In this document: piece after piece, positions 25,731 to 32,525 of the stretch
Layout of the letters: the number at the start of each line of letters is the position of its first letter
Numbering within the stretch: position 1 is the stretch's first letter
Assembly: GCA_000482145.1 (NCBI GenBank)
Contig: AUXH01000170.1
Span: 1-32,525 of the forward strand
Length of the DNA: 32,525 nucleotides
Reading direction: 5' to 3'
From: Strigomonas culicis
Lineage: Eukaryota > Euglenozoa > Kinetoplastea > Trypanosomatida > Trypanosomatidae
The notes under the pieces: generated by a model
What the model was told of the DNA's origin: nothing
Seen by the model: the letters and a program-made list of their open reading frames with translations, nothing else
Database searches by the model: none
Position numbers and translations under genes: made by a program

Positions 25731-26035
25731 GTATTTCCGTTGTTACTTTTCCCTGTTGATGCAGGTGTAAAATGCTTGATTCTGTGTTATTACTCCTCGG
25801 TTCCCTTTATGAGTGAAAGGTGCCTCAAAATGTAGTTTGCACGTAGTAGAAAAAAAAGAGTGGAAACAAAGCAAAGACACCGTGTTTGCCTTTCGAGCGC
25901 ATATTGTGTCCGTACTGTATTTTTTCCTTGTTCTATACTTATTTTCTTCTCTCTTTTTCTTTCTCTTTTTCGTACCTACCTGCATCACTCTGGCTTCTTG
26001 TTGTGTGCTATACAAAGAAACAGAAGGAAATCAAC
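25459..26035 (+). promoter_or_regulatory. Kelch 3'UTR and acceptor for eS8
   Basis: No gene is seen. A (TA)n repeat passing into (GTAT)n lies at 25693-25734. A long pyrimidine tract at about 25921-26010 leads to AG 26016-26017, which gives an 18-nt 5'UTR to the eS8 ATG. Confidence 0.65.
25693..25734. repeat. (TA)n plus (GTAT)n compound microsatellite
   Basis: A TA run (about 25693-25718) passes into four GTAT units. It sits about 300 nt upstream of the eS8 start. Confidence 0.85.
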
Positions 26036-26710
26036 ATGGGTATTGTTCGCAGCCGTCTGCACAAGCGCAAGATCTCCGGTGGTAAGGTGCGCATCCACCG
26101 CAAGCGCATGAAAGCGGAGCTCGGTCGCCTCCCCGGCAACACCCGCCTGGGTGCGCGCCGCGTGAGCCCCGTCCGCGCGCGCGGTGGTAACTTCAAGCTG
26201 CGCGGTCTCCGCCTGGACACCGGCAACTTCGCCTGGGCCACCGAGGCCATCGCTCAGCGCGTGCGCATCCTGGATGTGGTGTACAACGCCACGTCCAACG
26301 AGCTTGTCCGCACCAAGACGCTGGTGAAGAACTGCGTCGTCGCCGTCGATGCGTCCCCCTTCAAGCAGTGGTACGCGCGCCACTACGGCATTGACTTCGA
26401 CGCCGACAAGAAGGTCAGCGCCGCCAAGGCCGCCGCCGCCGCGACGAAGAAGGCCAAGAAGGCTAAGAAGGACGAGGTTGTCGTCGAGAAGTACGATGTC
26501 AACAAGGCCTCCCCCCGCCTTCAGCGCACCTGGGCGCTCCGCAACCGCAACCACAAGGTGGAGAAGGCGGTCGTGGACCAGCTGCGCGACGGTCGCCTGC
26601 TCGCCCGCCTGACCAGCCGCCCTGGCCAGACCGGTCGCGCCGACGGTGTCCTTCTGGAGGGTGCTGAGCTTCAGTTCTACCAGAAGAAGCTGGAGAAGAA
26701 GAAGAAGTAA
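26036..26710 (+). CDS. RPS8: Small-subunit ribosomal protein eS8 (S8)
   Basis: The open frame reaches upstream to a GTG at 25886, but that part encodes the spacer, so the real start is ATG 26036, 18 nt after the predicted acceptor. The 224-residue protein follows the eS8 family: MGIVRSRLHKRKISGGK at the start, KRMKAELGRLPGNTRLG, RGGNFKLRGLRLDTGNF, then VYNATSNELVRTKTLVKN. It is a 40S structural protein. A Lys/Ala-rich insertion (about residues 127-148) is longer than in animals and may be a trypanosomatid feature. Codon use is extremely GC-ended (CGC, AAG, GTC), as expected for a highly expressed gene. Confidence 0.96.
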   Translation: MGIVRSRLHKRKISGGKVRIHRKRMKAELGRLPGNTRLGARRVSPVRARGGNFKLRGLRLDTGNFAWATEAIAQRVRILDVVYNATSNELVRTKTLVKNCVVAVDASPFKQWYARHYGIDFDADKKVSAAKAAAAATKKAKKAKKDEVVVEKYDVNKASPRLQRTWALRNRNHKVEKAVVDQLRDGRLLARLTSRPGQTGRADGVLLEGAELQFYQKKLEKKKK

Positions 26711-27063
26711 ATAATACTCTTATACTGATTTCTTTTTTGTTTCTTTATTCATTTTTATTTAGTCCAAAACAAGAAAAAAAATACACTAGTGAGACCTTTT
26801 CGGCGAACTACATGGGATGTGACCTTTTTGTTTTGTTTTACTCCTGGCTGACGTGCTTTCTGATGCGCACCTATCGTCGCATGCCTCTCTTCTTCTTCTG
26901 TTTTATCTGCTCTCTGCGTTGTCACAGGATCCAAAGTTTTCAAGTGCTCCGTCAGTTCGTTTATACGTTTTACTTTTTTGTTACCGTTCTAAAGACCTCC
27001 CAGTTATCTGAACAGACATAAGTATACATACCTATACCTACTCAAAATCAAAACTACTCAGTG
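26711..27063 (+). promoter_or_regulatory. eS8 3'UTR and acceptor for transketolase
   Basis: No gene is seen. Three AGs follow pyrimidine tracts: 26926-26927, 26954-26955 and 26993-26994. The last follows the tract at about 26956-26990 and leaves a 69-nt leader without ATG. Confidence 0.5.
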
Positions 27064-29064
27064 ATGGCCTCTTCTGAACAGGTTGCTAATTGCATCCGCT
27101 GCCTTGCCGCGGACACCGTTCAGGCGGCGAACAGCGGCCACCCTGGCACGCCGATGGGCATGGCCCCGGTTTCTGCCGTGCTGTGGTCGGAGGTGATGAA
27201 GTACAACAGCAAGGACCCGCAGTGGGTGGACCGCGACCGCTTCGTGCTGTCCAACGGCCACGGCTGCTCCCTGCAGTACGTGCTGCTCCACCTCGCGGGG
27301 TACGACCTCAGCCTCGAGGACCTCAAGAAGTTCCGCCAGATGCACTCCAAGACCCCTGGCCACCCGGAGCGCTTCGTGACACCGGGCGTGGAGGTGACGA
27401 CCGGACCGCTCGGCCAGGGCATCGCCAACGCGGTGGGCCTCGCGGCGGCGGAGGCGCACCTGGCCGCGACCTTCAACCGCCCGGGGCTGACCCTCGTGGA
27501 CCACTGGACGTACGTCTTCTGCGGCGACGGCTGCCTTATGGAGGGCGTCGCGCAGGAGACGCTGTCGCTGGCAGGCCACCTGGCCCTCGAGAAGCTCGTC
27601 GTGGTGTACGACAGCAACCACATCTGCATCGACGGCGAAACGAGCCTCTCCTTCACGGAGCAGTCCAAGAAGAAGTACGAGGCACTCGGCTTCCACGTGA
27701 TCGAGGTCGCGAACGGCGACAGCGACTTCGACGGTCTCCGCCAGGCCTTCGCAGAGGCGAAGGCGACGCGCGGAAAGCCCAAGATGATCATCCAGACGAG
27801 CACCATCGGCTTCGGCTCCAAGAAGGAGGGCACGGAGAAGGTGCACGGCGCCCCGCTCGGCGAGGAGGACATCGCGGCGGTGAAGACGCGCTTCGGCCGC
27901 GACCCCGCGCTCAAGTTCCACGTGGAGCCGGAGGTGTACGAGACCTTCGCGCGCCACGCGGCGCAGTGCCAGGAGCAGCAGAAGGCGTGGAACGCCACCT
28001 TCGAGAGCTACAGGCAGCAGTTCCCCGCCGAGGCGGCCGCCTTCGCGGCGCAGATGAAGAACGAGCTGCCGGCCGGCTGGGAGGCGAAGCTGCCGCTCAA
28101 TGACAAGTCCATCGCGACCCGCAAGGCGAGCGAGAACTGCCTCGCCGCGCTGCTGCCGGCGATCCCGGCCCTGGTCGGGGGGTCCGCGGACCTCACCCCG
28201 AGCAACCTCACGCGCCCCGCGTCGGCCAAGCTGGTCGACTTCACGCCCACGTCCTACGAGGGCCGCTACTTCCGCTTCGGCGTGCGCGAGCACGGCATGA
28301 CGGCCTTCCTCAACGGCGTTGACGCGCACGGCGGCCTCATCCCGTACGGAGCGACCTTCCTGAACTTCGTGGGGTACGCGCTGGGCGGCCTGCGCCTCGC
28401 GGCGCTGTCGCACCACCGCAACATCTTCGTCGCGACGCACGACAGCATCGGGCTCGGCGAGGACGGCCCGACGCACCAGCCGGTCGAGCTCGTCGCCGCG
28501 CTGCGCGCGATGCCGAACCTCCTCGTCTTCCGCCCGAGCGACCAGACGGAGACGAGCGGCGCGTGGGCGGCCGCCATCGAGAACGCGCGCGGCCCCTCCG
28601 TGCTGTGCCTCAGTCGCCAGAACACCGTGCCGCAGCCGCACTCCACCATCGCGGGCACCAAGAAGGGCGCCTACGTGCTGCAGGACGTGGAGAACCCGCA
28701 GGTGGTGCTCATTGCGAGCGGCTCTGAGGTCGGACTCGCGACGGAGTCTGCGAAGGAGCTCAGCGAGCTGCGCGTGCGCGTGGTCTCGATGCCCTGCCAG
28801 GAGCTCTTCGACGCGCAGCCCGACGAGTACCGCCTCTCCGTGCTCCCCAAGGGCATCCCGGTCGTGTCGGTTGAGCCGTACGTGTCCTTCGGCTGGGAGA
28901 AGTACTCGCACCGCCACGTGGGCATGAAGGGCTTCGGGGCGTCCGCGCCGGCGGAGCAGCTGTACGAGCACTTCGGCATCACCAAGGCTGCGGTGGTGAA
29001 GGCTGCGCGCGAGCTTGTTTCGGCGTTCCCCAACAGCTCCGCCCCGCTCAAGTGCCGCTTGTAA
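27064..29064 (+). CDS. TKT: Transketolase with a C-terminal CRL peroxisomal-type signal
   Basis: The frame could begin at the GTG before it, but ATG 27064 is used, giving 666 residues, the usual transketolase length. The enzyme moves two-carbon ketol units between sugar phosphates in the non-oxidative pentose phosphate pathway, using thiamine diphosphate and a divalent metal. Key features: His26 in SGHPG, the cofactor motif CGDGCLMEG with DSNH further on, Glu409 in GVREHGM (the catalytic glutamate), and HDSIGLGEDGPTHQP. The last three residues are Cys-Arg-Leu, which fits the PTS1 pattern (small/Cys, basic, Leu), so the enzyme may be partly glycosomal. Trypanosomatid transketolase is known to be split between glycosome and cytosol. 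Confidence 0.95.
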   Translation: MASSEQVANCIRCLAADTVQAANSGHPGTPMGMAPVSAVLWSEVMKYNSKDPQWVDRDRFVLSNGHGCSLQYVLLHLAGYDLSLEDLKKFRQMHSKTPGHPERFVTPGVEVTTGPLGQGIANAVGLAAAEAHLAATFNRPGLTLVDHWTYVFCGDGCLMEGVAQETLSLAGHLALEKLVVVYDSNHICIDGETSLSFTEQSKKKYEALGFHVIEVANGDSDFDGLRQAFAEAKATRGKPKMIIQTSTIGFGSKKEGTEKVHGAPLGEEDIAAVKTRFGRDPALKFHVEPEVYETFARHAAQCQEQQKAWNATFESYRQQFPAEAAAFAAQMKNELPAGWEAKLPLNDKSIATRKASENCLAALLPAIPALVGGSADLTPSNLTRPASAKLVDFTPTSYEGRYFRFGVREHGMTAFLNGVDAHGGLIPYGATFLNFVGYALGGLRLAALSHHRNIFVATHDSIGLGEDGPTHQPVELVAALRAMPNLLVFRPSDQTETSGAWAAAIENARGPSVLCLSRQNTVPQPHSTIAGTKKGAYVLQDVENPQVVLIASGSEVGLATESAKELSELRVRVVSMPCQELFDAQPDEYRLSVLPKGIPVVSVEPYVSFGWEKYSHRHVGMKGFGASAPAEQLYEHFGITKAAVVKAARELVSAFPNSSAPLKCRL

Positions 29065-29717
29065 CACTGTGATGGTATGCATAGCAGTGTTGCGCTTGTA
29101 CTCCAAAACGGATCTTAATAATATATACACTAAAAACAAAAATGAACAAGTAAGACGTAAATACATCAGTATAAAACCGATACCAAACAAAACAGCAATA
29201 GTATCCCTAACCTAATCCCTAACGGAAACGTCTAAATGCAGTGCAAAGATATACCCTTAACAACAAAAATAACGTGCACTCGACACTACAAGGGGATAAG
29301 TTTTTCTTAAACCAATATAAAACAAATATACATCATACGAAAAAAAAACAGGTTGTAAGGAAGTATCGTATTTTTTTTTTGCTTACAACTTTAAAAACAA
29401 AACAAAAAAACAAAGAAAGACATACTGTCCCCGATTTTTCCGTTTCTTTTCTTTCTGTCATCGCTTGTTCTGTTTTATTCTTCTGTTTCTTCCTTTTCCC
29501 TTTCATTATTTTAAGAAATGGTAAAAATATAAAGGAAACTATGAAAGTACAATTATACTGCACGTATCTAGTGCTCTGAAGTTTTTTTTTGCCCTTTTCT
29601 TGTGTCTGCGTATGTATCGCTGGTTGCAATGCATACTCTCATCCTATGATATATATTCCCTCTTCTATCCCCGCTTCTCTTTCTTCACACTTAGTTTATT
29701 TACTCAAACCTGTGAAG
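29065..29717 (+). promoter_or_regulatory. Transketolase 3'UTR (A-rich) and acceptor for uL24
   Basis: No gene is seen. Unlike the T-rich spacers elsewhere, about 29100-29430 is A-rich on this strand. It contains two CCCTAA hexamers (29205-29210 and 29217-29222). The sequence then turns T/C-rich, and a clear pyrimidine tract at about 29658-29690 ends in AG 29693-29694, 23 nt before the uL24 ATG. Confidence 0.6.
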
Positions 29718-30149
29718 ATGGTTGGCACCAAGAGCGTCTCCCGCCGCAAGGCCCGCCGCGCGCACTTCCAGGCGCCCAGCCACGTGCGTCGCATCCTCAT
29801 GAGCGCCCCGCTCTCGAAGGAGCTCCGCGCCAAGTACAACGTGCGCAGCATGCCGGTGCGCAAGGACGACGAGGTGGTCGTGAAGCGCGGCTCCTTCAAG
29901 GGCCGCGAGGGCAAGGTCACCGCGTGCTACCGCCTCAAGTGGGTCATCCACGTCGACAAGGTCAACCGCGAGAAGGCGAACGGCAACACCGTGCCCGTCG
30001 GCCTCAACGCCAGCAACGTGGAGATCACGAAGCTGAAGCTGTCCCACCACCGCAAGGCCATCCTCGAGCGCAAGGACCGTAGCACCAAGACCGACAAGGG
30101 CAAGGGCAAGGTCACCGCCGCCGACCGCGCGATGCAGCAGATGGACTAG
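29718..30149 (+). CDS. RPL26: Large-subunit ribosomal protein uL24 (L26)
   Basis: The open frame extends upstream into the pyrimidine tract, but only ATG 29718 lies after the predicted acceptor (29693-29694). The 143-residue protein follows the eukaryotic L26 pattern: basic start [17 protein letters not shown], then [20 protein letters not shown], the KOW motif around residues 52-70 ([18 protein letters not shown]), and the [20 protein letters not shown] block. It is a 60S protein near the tunnel exit. Codon use is strongly GC-ended, matching the neighbouring eS8 gene. Confidence 0.96.
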   Translation: MVGTKSVSRRKARRAHFQAPSHVRRILMSAPLSKELRAKYNVRSMPVRKDDEVVVKRGSFKGREGKVTACYRLKWVIHVDKVNREKANGNTVPVGLNASNVEITKLKLSHHRKAILERKDRSTKTDKGKGKVTAADRAMQQMD

Positions 30150-30449
30150 AGTGTCTGTCAGTAGGTTTGATTCTAAACGTCTTTTTGTTTTTCATTTATT
30201 CATTTTGATACAAAAAAAAAAGGGTATCCCCTTGGTGAAGAGGTAGAGGTGTGCGTATAATAGGACGCGTTTTAGTGCATTGTGAGAAGCAGAACATGAT
30301 AATAGAATTCTCTCTCTCTCACTCTCTCTCTCTCTCTCTCTGTTTCTGAAGTACTGCAAGTCAGCTGGAAACTTATCATATATATCCTGTTGTCATTTTC
30401 CGTTTTATTCTGCTAGTCCCTTTCACGCTTTTCGCGCAGACCGTTTCCC
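30150..30449 (+). promoter_or_regulatory. uL24 3'UTR, (TC)n tract and acceptors for the OGFr-domain gene
   Basis: No gene is seen. A near-perfect (TC)n tract lies at 30309-30341. Candidate acceptors are AG 30415-30416 and AG 30438-30439, the latter 10 nt before ATG 30450. Confidence 0.5.
30309..30341. repeat. (TC)n microsatellite
   Basis: The CT dinucleotide tract has a single break. It could also act as part of a polypyrimidine signal. Confidence 0.85.
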
Positions 30450-31484
30450 ATGAGTGCCAAGTCGTCGCCATCGCGCGCCTCGGACGATTGGCGACATGTG
30501 TACGAAGAGTTTCACGTGAGTGCCGCGGACCGTCGTGAGGCGCTGCGCGTGCTGCGGCCCTTCCGCCGCACGCTGCGGGCGGAGTCGGCTCGCGTCGCGG
30601 CGGCGTGGGGCGTGGCCCCGGCGCCGCCCTCACCCGCGGCCGGTGCCCCGTGCTACGCCTTCTACAGCTGCAGCTCTCCCGCGGGTCCGTCCGGCGCCTC
30701 CATCGACGATCTGCTGGCACTGGGCGGCAGTGGGGGCGGCGGCGGCGTGTGGCAGCCGCACGTGCTGGAGCGCCGGCACGACTACATCCAGTGGATATTC
30801 CCGCTCCGCACCCGCGGGATGAACTGGGCGGCCCCGCTGCTGACCACGCCGGACGTGGCGCGGCTGCGCGCGGACGGTGTGGCCTTCACGCGGGTGCTGC
30901 TCGCCGTGCAGATGATGTGTCGCTTCTACGGCTGCAGCCTCACGTTCAGCCGCGGGGAGACGAAGGGCCCCCACGGCGTGGCCGCGCGAGCGCACGTGTG
31001 CCGCTCCTCCAATGCAGCGGAGTGGAGGGCGCAGTGCGATAATCTGCTCGGGCACTTCCACAACTGCCTCCGCATCACGCGCCTGCTGCAGTTCCTCGCG
31101 GAGGTGCAGCTCGGTGCCTTGCAGGTGGGTTGGATGGAGTATCTGCTTCTCGAGGTGTTTGTCGGCGAGCCTCATGAAAACGACAGCGACAAGGGTGACG
31201 CGAGCGCGGTGACGACGGCGCTGCCGCCGCTCCGCTCCCTCCAGCGGAGCTATCTGACGTACTGGCTCGAGACCCTGCCTTCGGCCGGTACGCGGCAGCG
31301 CATCATGGCTCGCGTCGCGCAGGTGCTGGAGGAGCGTCAGGTGCTCTCGGCGGAGGAGCGGGAGGTATGGGTGGAGCAGCTGCTGCTGCCGGGCGGGACG
31401 GACCTGGCTCGGCTGGGGACGGAACTCTCCGTGAAGACAGAGGGGGCGCTGCCGCCTTCTCGTAAGCGCACACGATCTGTGTAA
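30450..31484 (+). CDS. Opioid-growth-factor-receptor (OGFr) conserved-domain protein
   Basis: The 344-residue protein carries the conserved OGFr region (Pfam OGFr_N type). LERRHDYIQWIFPLRTRGMNW spans about residues 106-126, close to the family pattern 'LE..H.YIQWLFP....G.N'. Next come conserved spacing helices with PDVARLRADGVAF and FYGCSLTF, then a WRAQCDNLL helix, and finally HFHNCLRITRLLQFLAEVQLGALQ (from about residue 202), which matches the family's 'HN.LRITRIL..L..LG' block. An Ala/Pro/Gly-rich segment (about 47-100) precedes the domain, and the tail is basic (SRKRTRSV). In animals OGFr is a nuclear-envelope-associated growth regulator, but the domain occurs in fungi, plants and bacteria, so no opioid function is implied. 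Biochemical role: unknown. Confidence 0.88.
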   Translation: MSAKSSPSRASDDWRHVYEEFHVSAADRREALRVLRPFRRTLRAESARVAAAWGVAPAPPSPAAGAPCYAFYSCSSPAGPSGASIDDLLALGGSGGGGGVWQPHVLERRHDYIQWIFPLRTRGMNWAAPLLTTPDVARLRADGVAFTRVLLAVQMMCRFYGCSLTFSRGETKGPHGVAARAHVCRSSNAAEWRAQCDNLLGHFHNCLRITRLLQFLAEVQLGALQVGWMEYLLLEVFVGEPHENDSDKGDASAVTTALPPLRSLQRSYLTYWLETLPSAGTRQRIMARVAQVLEERQVLSAEEREVWVEQLLLPGGTDLARLGTELSVKTEGALPPSRKRTRSV

Positions 31485-31558
31485 CATACACTTGCGATAA
31501 AAAGAGCGTTGATGGTCACATGGATAATTTTTTTTGAGTTGTGTGAACATATATTACA

Positions 31559-31593
<35 letters not shown>

Positions 31594-31826
31594 ATACACC
31601 AAAAAGGTAGAATGCAAAGGTAGTCCGTTTCTCACGCATCCACTGGTCTCCCTCTCTCTTTCTCTCCGTCTCTTCACGCGGCGTTTCTTTTCCGTAGATC
31701 TATAAACCTACAGACTGAAATAAGATTTAGGTGTGCGTGGCCTACGTCTCCCTTCAAAGTTTTTGTCTCGCTTTCTTATTATTCGCTTATTTACCGTTGC
31801 TCCTTTCATTACTTGAGACTTTACTG
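31485..31826 (+). promoter_or_regulatory. Spacer with (CA)n repeat and acceptor for the BolA-like gene
   Basis: No gene is seen. A (CA)n run lies at 31561-31588. A pyrimidine tract at about 31645-31694 ends in AG 31696-31697. A second tract (about 31757-31810) ends in AG 31816-31817, 9 nt before ATG 31827. Neither leader contains an upstream ATG. Confidence 0.5.
31561..31588. repeat. (CA)n microsatellite
   Basis: A perfect run of about 14 CA units lies in the 3'UTR of the OGFr-domain gene. Confidence 0.9.
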
Positions 31827-32114
31827 ATGTTCCGTCACACGCTGCGCTACCTTGCCGCGCTTTCCGCGGAGGATATCCAGGCAAAGCTGACCGCTTGTGC
31901 GACGCTGAAGCCGACCAGAGTGGCTGTGGAGGACACGAGCCAGGGTTGCGGCTCCTTCTTCAATATCACGATTGTCTCCCCTGTTTTTGCCGGCAAGCCG
32001 CTCATCCAGCAGCATCGGCTCGTCAACGACGTGTTACAGGAAGAAATCAAGGCCATTCATGGATTTACGCTCAACACGATGGTCGCGGAGCCGGAGGCCA
32101 AGGGGAAGAAGTAA
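31827..32114 (+). CDS. BolA-like protein, probable mitochondrial Fe-S cluster factor
   Basis: The frame extends upstream to a GTG, but ATG 31827 is the first usable start, giving 95 residues. The core fits the BolA fold: VEDTSQGCGSFFNITIVSPVF, then the helix-turn-helix segment with the invariant His in QQHRLVNDVLQEEIKAIHGF. The N-terminal MFRHTLRYLAALS is basic and hydrophobic and may be a short mitochondrial presequence. The GCG motif and 'QQH..VN..L.EEIK..HG' most resemble the BOLA3 class, while AGKPL and HRLVN recall BOLA2. BolA proteins pair with monothiol glutaredoxins; BOLA3 acts with NFU1 and GLRX5 in handing [4Fe-4S] clusters to mitochondrial enzymes. Which class applies is not settled. 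Confidence 0.9.
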   Translation: MFRHTLRYLAALSAEDIQAKLTACATLKPTRVAVEDTSQGCGSFFNITIVSPVFAGKPLIQQHRLVNDVLQEEIKAIHGFTLNTMVAEPEAKGKK

Positions 32115-32525
32115 AGTCCCTAGAGCAGTATCGAGATCTGTCAGCGACGTGCTTGTAGTTGCTGAAGTTGCACGTTGTAACAGCAGTTCTTGTGCTGTTG
32201 CTGTTTTTTTTTTTGCTCCTTTGTTCTTGTTTTCGCTCGTTTTTGTGATAGATTTGCGATGATAAATGAGTGAAATGCATCAGAGGGTGTGAGGAAGAAG
32301 ACTAACTCCAATTCGCTCACATACTACTCCACCGATGGGCGGCTTGGTCGTTCGTTTTGGCAAGTATACTAATTACAACACGCTTTAGTGTATTGATGCA
32401 CGTCTGCGCATGTGTGGAACGGAAGAAGAGGCACCACTATGGCCATCACTTCTAGGGGCTGTTTTACGGCAAGAACGTTTCCTTTTTTTTCCAACAGCTG
32501 TCTCTCTCTCTCTCTCTCTCTCTCT
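32115..32525 (+). promoter_or_regulatory. BolA 3'UTR and start of the next pyrimidine tract
   Basis: No gene is seen up to the window end. The final 25 nt are a (TC)n run, likely the polypyrimidine tract that serves the next gene outside the window. Confidence 0.55.
32501..32525. repeat. (TC)n tract at window end
   Basis: A perfect TC run continues to the last base, so its full length is unknown. Confidence 0.9.

Noticed and set aside
27058..29190. A 710-codon open frame on the - strand opposite transketolase, and similar ones opposite HMG-CoA synthase (20817-22559) and the helical protein (17971-19812)
   Set aside because: These follow from the strong G/C third-position bias of the sense genes, which removes stop codons from one antisense frame. 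They have compositionally biased, domain-free translations, and all supported genes are on the + strand.
30450..31484. Reading the OGFr-domain protein as an actual opioid receptor
   Set aside because: The animal OGFr is unrelated to classical opioid receptors, and only the conserved domain, not the peptide-binding repeats, is present here.

Overview
The window is nuclear chromosomal DNA of a trypanosomatid, most likely Leishmania or a close relative in the Leishmaniinae. The reasons are: every convincing gene (18) is on the + strand; none shows an intron; coding regions are GC-rich and strongly biased to G/C at third positions; and spacers are AT-rich, full of T and CT tracts, (TA)n and (CA)n repeats. 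Most start codons are preceded by a polypyrimidine tract and an AG, which is the signature of spliced-leader trans-splicing. This is a segment of one polycistronic transcription unit, with no strand switch and no tRNA or rRNA. From memory, HMG-CoA synthase and transketolase lie close together on Leishmania chromosome 24, so synteny with that chromosome is likely but was not checked.

Layout. 1-2.4 kb: tiny ribosomal protein eL41, a small PPR-repeat protein and a single-pass membrane protein of unknown function. 2.7-7.0 kb: a 1431-residue coiled-coil protein. 7.5-10.5 kb: a protein that reads as VPS50/syndetin, a subunit of the EARP endosomal recycling tether. 11.0-12.0 kb: a membrane-anchored glycerophosphodiester phosphodiesterase. 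12.6-14.5 kb: two unrelated small proteins that both begin with an N-myristoylation signal. 15.6-16.1 kb: a UBE2C-type ubiquitin-conjugating enzyme. 16.9-20.3 kb: a large helical protein of unknown function. 20.8-22.3 kb: HMG-CoA synthase. 23.2-24.0 kb: a probable RNA polymerase II CTD-interacting-domain (CID) protein. 24.3-25.5 kb: a kelch-repeat protein. 26.0-30.1 kb: eS8, transketolase and uL24 (L26). 30.4-32.1 kb: a protein with the opioid-growth-factor-receptor (OGFr) conserved domain, then a BolA-like Fe-S protein.

Neighbours share transcription but not a pathway, as is normal in trypanosomatid gene clusters. They should be controlled one by one through trans-splicing, polyadenylation and 3'UTRs. 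Many apparent open frames begin at GTG or TTG; for those genes I moved the start to the first in-frame ATG after a plausible splice acceptor.

I found no mobile element, CRISPR-like array or clearly new multi-gene system. The best leads are conserved-domain proteins that are easily left as hypothetical (VPS50, CID, OGFr), the large orphan helical protein, and a splice acceptor inside the HMG-CoA synthase N-terminus that could switch its targeting.
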